The translations under genes were made by a program, and so were the position numbers. 63,239 nt of DNA, taken from NCBI GenBank assembly GCA_000467715.1, contig AJFK01000840.1, positions 1 to 63,239 on the forward strand. The letters run 5' to 3'. Each line of letters starts with the position of its first letter. The stretch's first letter is position 1. This DNA is from Hysterium pulicare CBS 123377 (taxonomy: Eukaryota > Ascomycota > Dothideomycetes > Hysteriales > Hysteriaceae). The notes beneath the pieces were generated by a model that saw nothing but the letters and a program-made list of their open reading frames with translations, searched no databases and had not been told where the DNA came from. Shown in pieces: positions 46,638 to 59,094 of the stretch.

Positions 46638-47902
46638 GTGAGAAACGAATCTTTAAAGATGGAGCAACCATTTAGTAACGGTCAGTAAAAAAGTTCGTCT
46701 GACATGAGAACGACGCTTTCTGCACCGTAAACTCGAAAAAGAAGATGTTGTACGTGGCCCAGCCACATAAGCGAGATCCGCTGCCGCCCATGTAAGCCTC
46801 AAACCAGGAATGTGGAGGGAGGGTCATGCACTATATAGTCACTGTAGACCCCCTCAACTCAATCCTCATATCATTCTACCTCGCCCACATTCATGATTCA
46901 TCACAGCATGAGACCAGACCTTGGCCCTGCCTCTCCCACTTCCACTCCCACTCCCACATTCCGTAGTTCTTCTTGAACAGCTCTCGTAACGCCAATGCAG
47001 CTCTTCAACAAAGACTTTGCTGTCTTGCAGATCATCCTTACCGTCAAAAGAAGCGCGAGGAGCTGGGCTGCTCGATCCTTACAATAAGGCCGCTACCGAT
47101 GATGACGCCAATAACTGTGCCGCACTGCGCCGCAATATAAACCAATCGTTCAATTTTGGGTACCTCGAAGGCGAGACACAGGAGAAGCGAAATAACCAGC
47201 TCTGTTAGAAAGTGCTTTCATGAAAGGTATGGCTAACTTATAGACATGAGTTACCGACAATTGGACGAGTGATCGAATCGATATACTAGTAGAAGTCTCG
47301 TTGAGACTTTATAGACTTGGAACGCGCCTGTTCCACCGCCGTTTTAACCCCTCCAGGGGTACCCACGTACAATATAACCATCTAGACCCCATCAAAGTGA
47401 CCTTTTACGTGTCTTCAAGCTCATAATGTTAGGTACTCGGCCCTAAGGATTCGGTAATATTACATTCGTATTGGTCAGGAACATGAAACACGACAAATTA
47501 TCAAATCCTCATTTTATTGACAGGTTGCACCTACGCGTTACGTCTTTAGATCTATCAGGTGAAGCAAAGCGTTGGGTTGGATTTGTTTGAAAGGGAAGAG
47601 CTGCTTCATCTGTTTATCTGCTAAGGTCAGCATATGAGCTCCCGCTGGCGAGCGAGAGCGGCCGCAATGGTTAGTCTTATTTCTGCATTGCTGACTGCAT
47701 GATAGGCGCTCCTACTCCTGCTGGAAGAATATAGGGCGTAGCACCCCACATAGATTCATAAATAGTAGGAATTGACATTGCGGCGTAACTTTTATTGCGG
47801 GGAATTTTCGCAGCTTTTCTCTTCCCCTCCCATCAAACGCACATCAATTCTCCACCTTCAAGCACGGACTACTCTATTCAGGACTTACAAACTCTCTCCA
47901 TT
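46638..47902. other. Intergenic 1.27 kb
   Basis: This is the upstream region of the alpha/beta hydrolase. No gene or named site is seen. Confidence 0.45.
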
Positions 47903-48729
47903 ATGCCTGAGACGTTCCCGACTATCGTTCCTTTCGCAGGTGCCTTCGCAGATCCTTCATGCTTTGACTCTCTCTCCGGGCATTTACAGAAAGCTGGATA
48001 CCCTACAGTCTACGCCCATGTCCCATCTTTGAATCCGATCAATACTACAGCTATACTGACATCTAAAGACGCCGAAGAGACACGCACCAAAGTTCTCTTA
48101 CCTCTAATCGAGGACGGCAAGGATGTTGTCGTCTTCGTTCATTCGTACGGCGGTGTCGTCGGAGGCGCCGCGGCCGTGGGGTTGAGCAAAAGCTCCAGAT
48201 CTGCTGAAGGCAAATCCGGAGGTATCATTGGCCTGTTGTATCTGGTCGGAAATATAGTTTGCGAGGGTGAAACGTTACTTCAAGCTGTCGGAGGTACTTA
48301 TCCGCCGTTTATCAAACAACATCATGTATGCCGCTATTCCTTTGAGAGTACCAGAAGAAGACTAATGAACCCTTCAAACAGCCTTCCCAAGGACTCGCTG
48401 TCATCGACTCTGTTATTCCAATACTCTATGGCGATGCTGATCCTGCACTGGCGCCAAAGCTTGAGGCCGCCATGATACCGCACGCACTTGCAGCCTTTGA
48501 GACTCCCGCGACCGCTCCTGCTTGGGCTGAACCTGCGTTTGATGGGAGGAGGGCGTATATCCGGACTATAGATGATCAGTGCAACCCGTTGTTTCTCCAG
48601 GATATCTGGATCGAAAAGAGTGGTGTGGAGTGGGACACTGCAGACATAAAAGGGCCGCACTGCCCATTCATTAGCGATGCCGAAGAGGTCGCTGGCATTG
48701 CTATGGGTTTCATAAAGAAGTGGATTTGA
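47903..48729 (+). CDS. Alpha/beta hydrolase
   Basis: Exons 47903-48325 and 48382-48729 give 256 residues. The N-terminus (TIVPFAGAFADPSCFDSL) matches the first strand and oxyanion region of a fungal hydrolase group. The nucleophile is the Ser in VHSYGG (S81), an aspartate lies in LYGDADP and the likely catalytic histidine is in GPHCPF near the C-terminus. The protein has no signal peptide, so it acts inside the cell. An in-frame ATG-like extension to 47795 adds a low-complexity segment; the ATG at 47903 places the hydrolase fold at the N-terminus. Such enzymes hydrolyse esters or lactones. Hydrolases occur in related clusters such as viriditoxin, but a role here is only possible. Confidence 0.82.
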
Positions 48730-49605
48730 TTGACTACTTTGTATAGTAAGTAGCATATCGTCAACTTGCTCTTTCATCTCTAAACTTCAGCCTTTCTACG
48801 TATCTTAATGCTACAAGAAATACTTTTTTGAAAAGCCTCCGAAGTATAGATACTCAAGACGCGCTAAATTCTAAATGCGACCTCTGTTGGGTGATTCGCG
48901 TGTTGACTAAGCTGCCAGGAGTATCTTTCTTTAGTATCCCCAATCCGGACGCTTATCAAAGTCAATTAGAGCAAATAACATAAGCATCACAACCTCATTA
49001 GAGAAGTCAAGTGCGCAGATAGCGAGGGCGCTTGCAGCAATGAATGGGATGTTGCTCCAGGATGACAAAGCTTTTAGATCAGGCTACTTTCTGCCGACTC
49101 AAATGGTCTATGAGGTGAATGTGGTGGATTTAAGCTTAAATCCAGTCCAATTTTTCCGATCATTGAGAGAGTCCCCACCGAAACCTCTTTGGCTGTAATA
49201 TACTTTCCGGGTTCGTGACTCGTTAGACAGCAGTCAGGTCTATTGCCTTGCATATCTTGTATGGGAAAACTTTTGGTATTAAAGAGAAATTATTGACTCA
49301 ACTCTCGAGGCCCGAAAGAAGAGGATGGAAGAGCTCATTATGCCACTGCTATGCTGAACGTGGAATGGGTTTTTGACTGCCCAGACGCTGCGGTTGAAAA
49401 AGGGGGGTATTGTCATTCCATAATCTAGGTCGGGCCAAAATGCAGATAGGTGAGGGCGGAAGGCAGCACCGCATCCAAAGCCACAGTAAAATCTCTCACA
49501 AAACGCTAACTTCAAAGCAATTCAATTACTATTAAGCTAAAAAGCGTCTCAATCCAATTCGAAATTATGACTGCAGCGGGTAAGCTCTTTCTGCTATCTG
49601 CAATT
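48730..49605. other. Intergenic, convergent 3' flanks
   Basis: These 876 bp lie between the hydrolase and the sugar-type transporter. No gene or repeat is seen. Confidence 0.45.
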
Positions 49606-51373
49606 TTACATATGCTCAGTCTGCTGTACCTCACTATCTTTCTCCCCGCTAACAGTATCCCGCACAATTGTCGCATGCGAGCATTGGTAGCCCTTGAATT
49701 TCCGCGCAGGGACTTTGGCCTCGAACATCTCGTCGATTTCCTCCAGCGTGCGGTCTTTGGTTTCCTGGGTTCGATGTCAGTGAACTGTAATGGATGCAAT
49801 GTGATGCATGCTGGCGCGTGCTACTTACAGGAATGCAGAAGAATACGAATACAAAGATGATTACGTTTGAGGCGGCCCAGATGTAGCCGTACTTTGGACC
49901 CTGCAAATCCATTAGTGATTAAGTAACATGAGAAGCTGGGGCGAAAGAAGTTTACCCAGTTCAGATCCTGCACGTTGATGAAAAACGGTGCCGTATAACC
50001 AGTGAGCCAAGCGAAGAAGAAAGCAATCGAGATACCTATACCAAGGGTATAGCCACGGAGTCGTTGACTAGGGATCTCGCCAGCGACTAAGTAGATGTAA
50101 GGCGCACAGCAGGCGTTGTAGAAGAAGATGTAGATGATGCAGAAGGCCACCATAGCCTTGCCGGTACTTGTCGTCAGGCCTCGTGAAGTCAAGGCCGCGA
50201 CGATCAGCATGCAGATGGCCTGAGTGGCGAATCCGAACAGTAAGATAGGGCGACGTCCGATTTTCGTGATGAAGTACGTTGAGATCAGCGTGGCGACGAG
50301 GCCGGCCGCTGTCATGCCAACGCTCTCCTGGAACGCGGCTGTTTGCCCAGCGATAGCGAAGAAGTAAGTTGAGTAGCCGAGGAAGAGAAGCGCGCCGGTC
50401 CCACCCAGCGTCATCATCATGCCAAAGCAGAGGAGTGTGCGGCGAATGTTCGCCTTGCGGAACAGATCTAAGATTGCTATGCCCTCTGCAAGACGCCTCT
50501 CGGCCTCCAGCGCTTCTTTGATCTCGGTCAGCTCAACCTCGATCATGGTCTGACTTGTCTTTTTATTTCGAAGCCTGAAAAGCGAGTTCCGAGCTGCGTC
50601 GAGCTTGTCGTGCTCGACGAGCCATCGTGGAGTCTCAGGGATGAAGAACAAGGCCAAGCCCAGTATGGAAGGGAGGATGAAGAATAGCCCTAGTGGGATG
50701 CGGTAGGCTTGCTTGTTGAGAATCAAAGCGCAATAGTTATCGACAATGCTGCCGAGAAGCAACCCAATGCCGATGAAGATGTTGAAGAAGCCGAGTAACG
50801 AGCCACGCTGTACGGCTGGTGCGCATTCGTGAATATAAAGCTGGGCCAGTACGTTGAAGAGTCCGTTAGCGATTCCAATAATCAGTCGACCGGCGTAAAG
50901 TGCTGCTAGGTTGTCCGCGCACATCATCAAGATAATGCTGACGTGGTTCAAGAAGATGGCCAGTGCGAAAGACCATTTCCGACTGACATAACGACCCAGG
51001 AGACCAACGAGAGCACAAGCGATGAATGCGCCAATGGACATAAGGGAGCCGATAAGCTGTTGGACGAGTGGATCGATGCCGTAACCGAGAATGCTGGTCT
51101 TGTCGGGATATCCAAATATCTGTAAGAAGCCGGGCATTGCTTGCATACCGGCAATGGCACCAAGATCGAGACCTGTGATGGAGAAGTCAATTACTACCTT
51201 CACATAACCACGGAGGGCTGAATGCACTCACCATACTGGACGGCACCAAAGCATGCAATAATGCAGCAGACAAAGGCCTTCCAATCCCACCAGAACCCGT
51301 GGTTTGTCTGAGGGGTCATATTTGCCTCGGGATCTTCTCGAGCCGTGGTGGTAGAGACGTGTGCTTTCGCCAT
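49606..51373 (-). CDS. MFS sugar-type transporter
   Basis: Exons 51373-51232, 51172-49956, 49900-49829 and 49764-49606 give 529 residues. Twelve membrane helices are expected. Family signatures are visible: GLLGRYVSRKW after helix 2, YAGRLIIGIANG, PETPRWLVEHDK before the central loop and GRRPILLFG after helix 8. These place it in the sugar/H+ symporter group (maltose, quinate and hexose carriers) rather than the drug-efflux group. The last two introns rebuild the final helix and the KDRTLEEIDEMFEAKVP segment that is typical of this family's C-terminus. It shares a 352-bp divergent promoter with the SnoaL-like gene. The substrate is unknown; some members near biosynthetic clusters take up precursors. 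Confidence 0.9.
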
Positions 51374-51725
51374 GATGTTTGTCGTGATAGATGCAGATGA
51401 AGTTGTGATCCAGACACCAAGCAACAGGGGCCACCAATACGCTGGTTCACAGTTGCCTATATAGGAAATTTCCGGGGAAAGTTGGGGAAAGCAAAATGCG
51501 GGGGAAACGAGCTAGCGCGTGCCAGAAAAGCCACACCGGCGGTGTTCGGCATGTTGTCGGAGTGCTGCCGCGAAGCCGATGAGCACCCCGAGTGGAGTAA
51601 GAGTCTGGATCAACGCCAGAAAATGAATTTCAATAAACACCGAGTATAGCAAGGGGTCTAGAACTGGATAATTCGATTCTTATTCGAGTTTCAAATCGTA
51701 CTCCAAACACACGTCTACTCCAACA
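51374..51725. promoter_or_regulatory. Divergent promoter, sugar transporter / SnoaL-like
   Basis: This 352-bp shared region contains an imperfect palindrome, ACACCGGCGGTGT (51533-51545), an everted CCG/CGG pair that a Zn2Cys6 protein could bind. There are no AflR-type sites. Confidence 0.45.
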
Positions 51726-52393
51726 ATGGCATCGTCGAATAAAGAGGCTTCCTCTAAATGGATGGATGATGTATAACCCAAATATTTCAACTTTCTGCGG
51801 CATCGAATTGATCGCGGACAGAGCACACTCACAACAGTCAAGGCACTGAAAGAATCCCTGGGTATGCAGCCCACCAGGGTGAGTGTCTCCTCTTCAGCGA
51901 CTGCAAATCGCCTACTCACTTCTTTAATTAGCACCATAAACCCGAATTGGAACAAGAAGAAGAGGAGATCCTCCAACACTACAAAGAATGGGCCAAATTC
52001 AACAAATACGAGTTCAAGAACAAATCCCGAGGCAAGGAATTCTACGATTTGCCAGACGTCATGTACTTCAACCTCATGGAGCAAAACCCTCGAGGAACGT
52101 TCGGGCATCACTTTGATAACATCGACCCCTACTTTGATGACGCGCATATAGCTTATAAAGACCTGGAGATTGTGGCCACTTCGAAGGATACGGGTTACGG
52201 GACTATGGTGCAGCGGTATTGGGGAACTGGAACGGATGGGAAAAACTTCAGTCATACCTTCCGTATGACCAGTCTTTTGAGGAAAGTTGATGGGAAGTGG
52301 AAGTGGATACATGAGCATGTCTCGTTCCCTGTTGATTTGGATACTGGGAAGGGCGATATGACGGCTGGGACGGGCACAACGGGGCAGCCTTAG
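51726..52393 (+). CDS. SnoaL/NTF2-fold protein
   Basis: I propose exons 51726-51770, 51843-51878 and 51932-52393, giving 180 residues. The first two exons are short, but each has good splice sites and the frame stays open. The main exon holds one NTF2-like domain: an amphipathic helix (EEILQHYKEWAKFN), a hydrophobic loop (FYDLPDVMYFNLM), then beta strands with GTMVQRYWGTGTDGKNF and DGKWKWIHEHVSFP, characteristic of SnoaL-like proteins. The fold includes cyclases and dehydratases of polyketide pathways as well as non-enzymatic proteins. No scytalone dehydratase active-site pattern is clear. It lies divergently from the sugar transporter and convergently to the methyltransferase-like gene, so membership in sub-cluster B is plausible. 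Confidence 0.75.
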
Positions 52394-52851
52394 TACCGGA
52401 TGAACACAGTGAGATCCAGGATAAATTGATCGTTTAGTGATGTGAAAAGTTGTCGAAATAACCTGAGCAGCCAATAACAAGAAGTCTTTTTGGAATGTGA
52501 TAAGTGTTTAGGGTTGCAATCTACTTACAAGCCAGTACAGAATTCACGTTTACAATTGATTGAACGTATACCAATAATGACTACAACATTATGCAAAGGT
52601 ATAATCTTAAAGGTGAGGACATATAAAGTTGACAGCTAATACAATCCCAAACATGAATAATCAATTCAACAACAAAGCAGCTCCGATGTCTATCATTTAC
52701 CCATTGAGTTGAATTACAACAAAAGACACTCGAAACATCTCCTCTCAGCGAGTTGCCCAAACACTATGTAATAATCAAAAAGTTCTTTAGCCACAAGCTT
52801 GTTCTCAAGAAAGCTATAAGAAACTATCTACAATGGCTCATAAACCCACCC
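52394..52851. other. Intergenic, convergent 3' flanks
   Basis: These 458 AT-rich bp lie between the SnoaL-like and methyltransferase-like genes. No further feature is seen. Confidence 0.45.
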
Positions 52852-54389
52852 TCAAAGCCTCGGACTCGCCGGCAACTCAAACTCCGCCGCCCCCGTAAAC
52901 ATTCTAAACTGATGAAACTTAACCAGCCTCAACCCGGCCGCCTCCCCGATCTTCACAATATTCTCGAACGTCCTCTCCTTCCCACTGAAAAGCTGTTGTC
53001 CCGACAACTGCTGTAGCTGACAGATCCAGGGCCAGCCAGATTGGTTTTCAGGCATGTTTTGCGATGCCGGGGAGGATTTGGAGGCTTTTGGGGTCAGAAG
53101 GCTGGGCACGAAGAGTTCGTTGACTATGATTTTTGCTTTTGGGTTTTTGCGGAGGGCGGGTTTGAGGTTTTCGAGGACTTTTACGGCGATTGGGTCTTCG
53201 TATTCGCGGCTGGGAGAGATGGCTAATTAGAGGAGGTCTCGATGATTTAAGGGTGTTTGAGGGAGCTTACATTACACCACGCAGCCAGTAGACATCCGCC
53301 ACGGTCTCTTGCGGAGTGAAGTAGTCGTGGACTTCCAACTTGATGCTGCCATCTTCGATCTGTTTCTCATAACCGGCAAATGTCTTGAATTATGTGTCAG
53401 TTTTGAGGGAAGGGAAGGATCATTGCAGCTGCACACGTACCTGCTCCATCATAGGAATCATGGGAGGCAGCTCTTGGCATATAACATTCAGGTTGGGAAA
53501 CTTCTTCTTCACCTCAAGCATTACGCTGCCCAAACCAGCACCCACATCACACACAGTTTTGCCGAAGGAATCCCATTGCAGATCAGTTCGCGTTGCAACG
53601 ACCGTAATCGACGACATCCACGGAACGCCAACGGTCATGTTATTTAGGCAAGTGGCACCTTCAGGTTTGCCAATGTGCTCGAATATGCCACTTCCGAATA
53701 CTTCCGCAAAAGCGCCGTCTTTGCCATCTATGCTGTGCATTCTCTTCTCGTCTTTCATGACCGGAAGCCAGCCACTCCCGGACTTGTAGCCTTCCTGGGT
53801 CCTGCAATACCGGTTAATAGGGAGCAAGCGACAGGTCGCGATGTGTCACGTACTCCAGCAGCATCAGCTCTCTGGCACCATTTCCGGACCGTAACTCGTA
53901 ACTGTGCCTATTGTTTCGAAAGACGTTCGGCGCAACTTCGAGGAAAACATGACGACTGCACAGCACGCGCAATGTACACCCTATGCAATTGTTAGGCACT
54001 TCTGAGATCGCGAGAACCTTGAGCAAAATACCTAGTTTGTGCTCGTCGGTGTTGCAAACATAAGCCAGCCGGCCCAACGTAGCCTCTCCACCATTTTCAA
54101 TAATTCTATCCGCGATTTGCAAGTCCGAAGCAACTTCCAGAGCGACCGCACCATTGTTGGAAATGCTCTCTTCGGTCAATTTGAGCTTGGTGGGCGTTAG
54201 GAGGGCGACCAGGTGTTGGCAATCCGCCAGTAAGTTTTGCGAAGCTTGCCATGCTTCTCGTGAGGGCAGTTCCTCGTCGTATCTCCATGGGTTTGTATCG
54301 AAGAGGTCTGGAATGTCATCGCCCAGCAGATTCTCCAACTTGGAGCCTTCTTTGGCGATGTTGGCTAGAAGATTGTGTAGTAGTGACAT
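52852..54389 (-). CDS. O-methyltransferase-like protein (COMT fold) with altered catalytic position
   Basis: Exons 54389-54032, 53980-53850, 53794-53441, 53383-53271 and 53209-52852 give 437 residues. A helical dimerisation domain occupies the first 160 residues. The SAM-binding motif CDVGAGLG lies at residues 245-252, followed by LNVICQELPP and the later LKPALRKNPKAKIIVNE strand. In plant-type and fungal COMT enzymes the general base is a His in a (H)DW-type motif; here the aligned segment is GVIREYED, so Arg320 stands in that place. The enzyme may use another base or may be non-catalytic. AflR pathways use an O-methyltransferase-like coactivator (AflS/AflJ), which is an alternative reading. 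It is divergent from the second FAD monooxygenase. Confidence 0.85.
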
Positions 54390-54912
54390 GGTGTAATGTG
54401 CAAAATAATGGCCAGGACCCCTCAGTGCGTGACGAAGTTACAGATACTCCTAGTATTAACCCCGCTATACCGTGCCTGTGGAGAACGTCTTTCGGGTCAG
54501 GCATATCGAACTGCGCACGTGCTGGGCAGCGGCGCCGTAAGCCGTTTGTTGTATGGGGCATCGGAGCGGGGGAACATTGGGGAGTCGGGGTAAGGGTTTC
54601 CGGTGCCGTTCCCACATCTTCAAGCGTCCGGGCTTGGCAACCACCACCGCCGGAATCGCAGCCGGTAACGAATTTTCTTGATTGATCAAAGTTACGGCTG
54701 GCGGCGCCTACGGGATGACAAAGACTGCGGAGAGTTTGACGGCCGAGGCACCGCAGCCGACACCGTCACGGAGACTGCACTTGGCAGTGGGTTCATCTGA
54801 TCTGGCGCGAGGCGCGTGCTTTGGCAGTTTCTGAAGATTGTGCATTTTCATGGAACCATGGTGACATATTGTTGTCTGTTCATGAACCCATTGCTTTGAC
54901 AGTCTGAGAAAT
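54390..54912. promoter_or_regulatory. Divergent promoter, methyltransferase-like / FAD monooxygenase 2
   Basis: This 523-bp GC-rich shared region is rich in CCG and CGG triplets (for example near 54600-54665 and 54690-54770). None fits the AflR site. The triplets could serve the local Zn2Cys6 regulator. Confidence 0.45.
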
Positions 54913-56432
54913 ATGGTGGACCAGGCACGTACTACGAAAGGTGTTGGGCCAGATGGAATCGCGTATCCCAAGTCCAGTGGCATCAAGGTGATCGTGCTGG
55001 GACTCGGCTATTCTGGAGCTGCTACAGCTATTGAATGTTGGCGGAAGGGCCATGATGTCGTTGTCTACGAACAATTTCCTGGGGTCACTCAATTAGGTCC
55101 GTCGCTACCTTCGTCTTTTCTCGAGTATCCGCTAATATTATAACAGGAGACATCATCGGAATTACAGGAAACGCGGCCCAAATAGTAGCCAAATGGGGAA
55201 ATGGTAAAGTCCACAGGCAACTGGAACCTCTCCTCAGCTACTGGGAAGCAAACAATATCAGGAAGCATGATACAGGCGAGATTCTGTTTCCCCAGCCCAT
55301 GGTCGGATACTCTGCTGGATCAGGATACACTGCACCTCGAGGCCCCATGGCCATAGCATTCGTCGAGCACGCCAAAGAGCTCGGCATCCAGATACATTAC
55401 GGGAAGCGCGTGACAGAATACTTTGAGACAGAACATGACACAGGAATTATTGTCGACGGCAAGAAGGTCTTTGCCGACTGTGTTATAGCTTGTGATGGTG
55501 TCCGCTCGGCAGCACGCAACTTCATCACGGGCTTAGACGACAGCGCTCACCCGACTGGCTATGCCACGTATCGAGCATGGTTCGACGCAGAAGAGGCCAA
55601 GAAGAATCCAAAGCTTTCCTGGATGTTCGAAGGGCCCTATGACAAGATGGAGACGTATATTGGCCCTAACATGCACTGCATTCTCGGCACCTGCTCTTAT
55701 CAAAAGGGCGTGGTTTGGACCTTGACGCACAAAGACATTTATGACATTTCTGAATCGTGGAATTTCCCTGGCAAGATAGAAGATGTCCTGGAGTATGCAA
55801 AAGGATGGCATCCCAGAATTCACGATGTAGCAATGGCCACTCCACCGGAACAGCTTGTTGATTATAAGCTGATGTGGAGAGATCCGCTACCTCGCTGGAC
55901 GTCCAAGCATGGCCGCATGATTGTCATTGGTGACTCAGCTCATCCATTTCTCCCGACTTCAGCCCAGGGAGCAGGCCAGGCCATTGAAGACGGAGCAACT
56001 GTGGCAATCTGTCTAGAACTTGCCGGCAAGTCCAATGTCTCCACGGGCCTACGGACGTGCGAGAAGTTGAGGTAAGACGCTTGAAAAGTCCGAACTCGAC
56101 ATTTGCTGATGTTTGCCAGGTATGCTCGGGCAACTATGGCGCAGAGGATTGGGATCGAAACGCGGGATGTCTGGCATAAGACAGATTGGGCGCTTGCGGC
56201 GAAGAATCCAGCGTCCCTATCCATGCCTCTCCCTAATTGGTTGTTTGGACATGACCCGCAGAAGTATGCCTACGACGAGTTCGAAAAAGCCCGGCATGCG
56301 GTAGAGACGGGAGGAATATACATTCCCACCAACGTGCCACCGCCTGGAATGGAACACCGCGTGATCGACTTCAAGGCGGAAGATGCGAGCAAGTGGTTGA
56401 AGGGAGAAGGAAAGGTGCGCGCTAAGTTGTAA
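54913..56432 (+). CDS. FAD-dependent monooxygenase 2 (sub-cluster B)
   Basis: Exons 54913-55096, 55147-56071 and 56120-56432 give 473 residues. Motifs are GLGYSG at 30-35 (FAD Rossmann), a DG-type motif IACDGVRSAARN, and the GD motif VIGDSAHPFLPTSAQGAGQA. The C-terminal segment TDWALAAKNP through WLFGHDPQKYAYDEF is shared in pattern with the monooxygenase at 59.7 kb, so the two are paralogs. The family hydroxylates or decarboxylatively oxidises aromatic substrates with NAD(P)H and FAD (salicylate hydroxylase type). About 20 extra residues precede the Rossmann fold. It is divergent from the methyltransferase-like gene and lies just upstream of the Zn2Cys6 regulator. Confidence 0.9.
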
Positions 56433-56867
56433 AGGCACTGCTTCGGCGTTAAGGTACGATTCAAGATTATAGAAGAGATACTGTGTAACTATTCGATGAA
56501 GATACAATTAAGGCATGGAATGGCCTTGCACCTTACATCTTTGTCAGCACATGGCTAGGATTAATAGGCCTTGAACCATCTCGCACGCGTGACGCTCATC
56601 GTGAGAAGTGTCCCTTGTACATCTCCACATGTCCTTTGGTATATTCCATAGCTGTGTGGGTGCTCTGGCTGGGCTGAAGGTCTGGCCGCAGATGGTGAGT
56701 GGTGAGTCGCGACCCCGCGCGTTGGCTTCACCCCGCCTAAAGTGATCCAGCACCAGCCAGGTACAGTCCCAAGCCCAAGGGTCCCCACATGCACCTAACG
56801 CCCGACACCATCTTGCATCTGCGACCTCAAGATCTCGCAACACCGTGACCAAATCACCATCGTGTCG
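56433..56867. promoter_or_regulatory. Upstream region of the Zn2Cys6 regulator 2
   Basis: These 435 bp lie between the second FAD monooxygenase and the second regulator, codirectional. No AflR-type site or other clear motif is seen. Confidence 0.45.
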
Positions 56868-59094
56868 ATGGAGCCCATCTTCGAGTCTGCTGCTGAGCGT
56901 CTTCGCTCTGGACAAGCTTGCCTGCCCTGCCGAAGACGCAAAAACAAGTGCGATGGAGCCAGACCAGCGTGCGGGTTTTGCGCTAAGCGGAACGTTCAAT
57001 GCATCTACAGCAAGGCTCCAAAGCCAGCATCGGTTGATCGCGAGTACGTATTGCCTTCGGCAGGAGAATGACTCTGACGAGTTCGCATATTAGCTATGTC
57101 GATACACTGGAGGCACGCGTTCGAAGACTTGAGCAAGAGCTCAGGCAATCAAACGCCCCCTCCCATGGTCAAACACCGGTGACGATGCATACAGAGCAAC
57201 CGACTGATGCAAGCCTTGTTCAAGACTTTGAGCATCACAGCGTCCAGCTTGGACCTGTTACTCCAGGGAAAACCTCCGTTCAATCGGTCATCACGGATTT
57301 TGGACTGGCTCCACCTGGCATGTCCGCCACGCAGAGCTCGTTATCCCCTGAGAATTTGCCAGAAGATAGCTCTCCGGAAGTAATACCCAGTATTGCTTCC
57401 GGAGGAGGAGCCCAAATTGGCAGCGAGCAGTACATCCTGCCTCCCGCGGCACTTGCAAATCGCTTGGTTGATCTTTTCTTCGAGCAAGCTGCGCCACTGT
57501 TGCCATTTGTACATCAACGTACATTCCGTAGAAGGTTTCATGCAGTATACAGCGACAAGAAACAAGCCACTGTCTCGTTTCTGAGCATGCTAAACATTAC
57601 TTTTGCCTTCGGATGTGACTACCTCGACTTGGACCTAAATCGCACCTACGAGCTGGCACAAGCTTTCCACAGGCGAGCTGCTGATCTCATTTTCTCCATA
57701 TGTTATGATTGTCCTACTCTCGAAGTCGTTCAGGCTCTTCTATTAGTTACTCTGCACCTGAACAGCAACATGCAATTCAATCGAATGTGGGTATATACCG
57801 GGTTGCTCGTAAGGACAGCACAAGCGCTGCGGCTGCACCTTGATCCCTCCAATTGGAAAATCAGCGAAGTGGAAAAGGAGCTGCGGAAGCAACTTTGGTG
57901 GTCTACGTATGCACTGGACAGGTACTTATAATAATACTGCTCCCTCACCGCCGATAGGAAACTGACGTCTAACCAAGCGCAGGTTTATTAGCTTGAAGTA
58001 TTTCCGTCCACCTGCTGTGGTCGCAGATGATCGCTTTGCTACGCCAAACATGAGCTGTGGGGATGAACAAGTAAGCGGCCCAGGTGTTATTGACTCCCCG
58101 GAATCGAACACGCGGGGACAGTTGACGCATTACTTCAATGCCTTGACTCAGCTGATTGACATCTCGGAAAGGGTTCTTACGTGCACTAATAGAGACACAC
58201 CTTGGCAACCTCCAGGGGGCTCTGATCCCGGCTCGGCGCATGATATTCGGTCAGGCACTAGCCGACTCTATCATCAGCTCTCAGTCTCTGCGGATCAAGA
58301 AGGTAGACTTTCCGATTGGCTTGAGGGTCTTCCGGAGCATCTCCGATTCAACCACTGTAATACCGACATACAACTCAGGAAACAGCAACGAACACTTGAA
58401 ATCCGGTATTTGCATGCGAGACTTATGGTCCACCGGCAGACAGTCATCTCGGCCATACGATATGGCTTACAACGAATTGGAAATGGAGACAAATTTTTGC
58501 TGAATGTCATCCCTGCGAGTATAAACCAATGCATAGAGTCTGCATGCACATTAGTGAAGTTGGTAAAGGAGTATTCTGGTCAGCAGACTTTGGGTCCTTG
58601 GTGGATGAACGTGCAGTGTAAGTTCGCGCTTATGTTCACAACTCCCATGCTAATGTACTTCGAACACAGTTCTTTTCACCGCATTATCGACCCTCTACGC
58701 AGTGCCCTCAAAAACCAGCGTCATGCAGAGTCTCGATGATGCAGCAGTTAATGAAGCCATTGAAACTGCTATGAGCCTTCTTCATTCAATCGGGGATGTA
58801 TGTCCGACGCTTTCCAAGTGTAGGGAACATTTTGATTCCTTGCAAATGCGGGCAAGATATCAAAGGTCGTCCTGGTTCTCTCCTGGAGCCAACGGAGATA
58901 CGAACATACCTGCAATGGAAATCGACAACCATGTTAGCCGACAAAGCTCTCGACCCTTAGAAAGTCAGAATGACGAGTTTTATGCTCTTAATATGGATCA
59001 GGCAATGGATGGTTCCTCAATCAATCTTTTCCTTGATCCACTGCTGGACGATCTTTCTTTCAATATGGGAACAGCAGAGACGCAATGGCTCTAA
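56868..59094 (+). CDS. Zn2Cys6 fungal-specific transcription factor (sub-cluster B)
   Basis: Exons 56868-57043, 57094-57921, 57983-58617 and 58670-59094 give 687 residues. The Zn2Cys6 cluster uses C18, C21, C28, C35, C38 and C45. A short coiled coil follows (YVDTLEARVRRLEQELRQ), assembled across the first intron, and gives dimerisation. Residues from about 150 to 500 form the fungal-specific transcription factor domain, with RTFRRRFHAVYS, QLWWSTYALDRFISL and WWMNVQ as landmarks. The start is the ATG at 56868; an upstream GTG is less likely. Its position among two monooxygenases, the methyltransferase-like gene and the NmrA-like gene suggests it controls sub-cluster B. It is not AflR-like. Confidence 0.9.
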
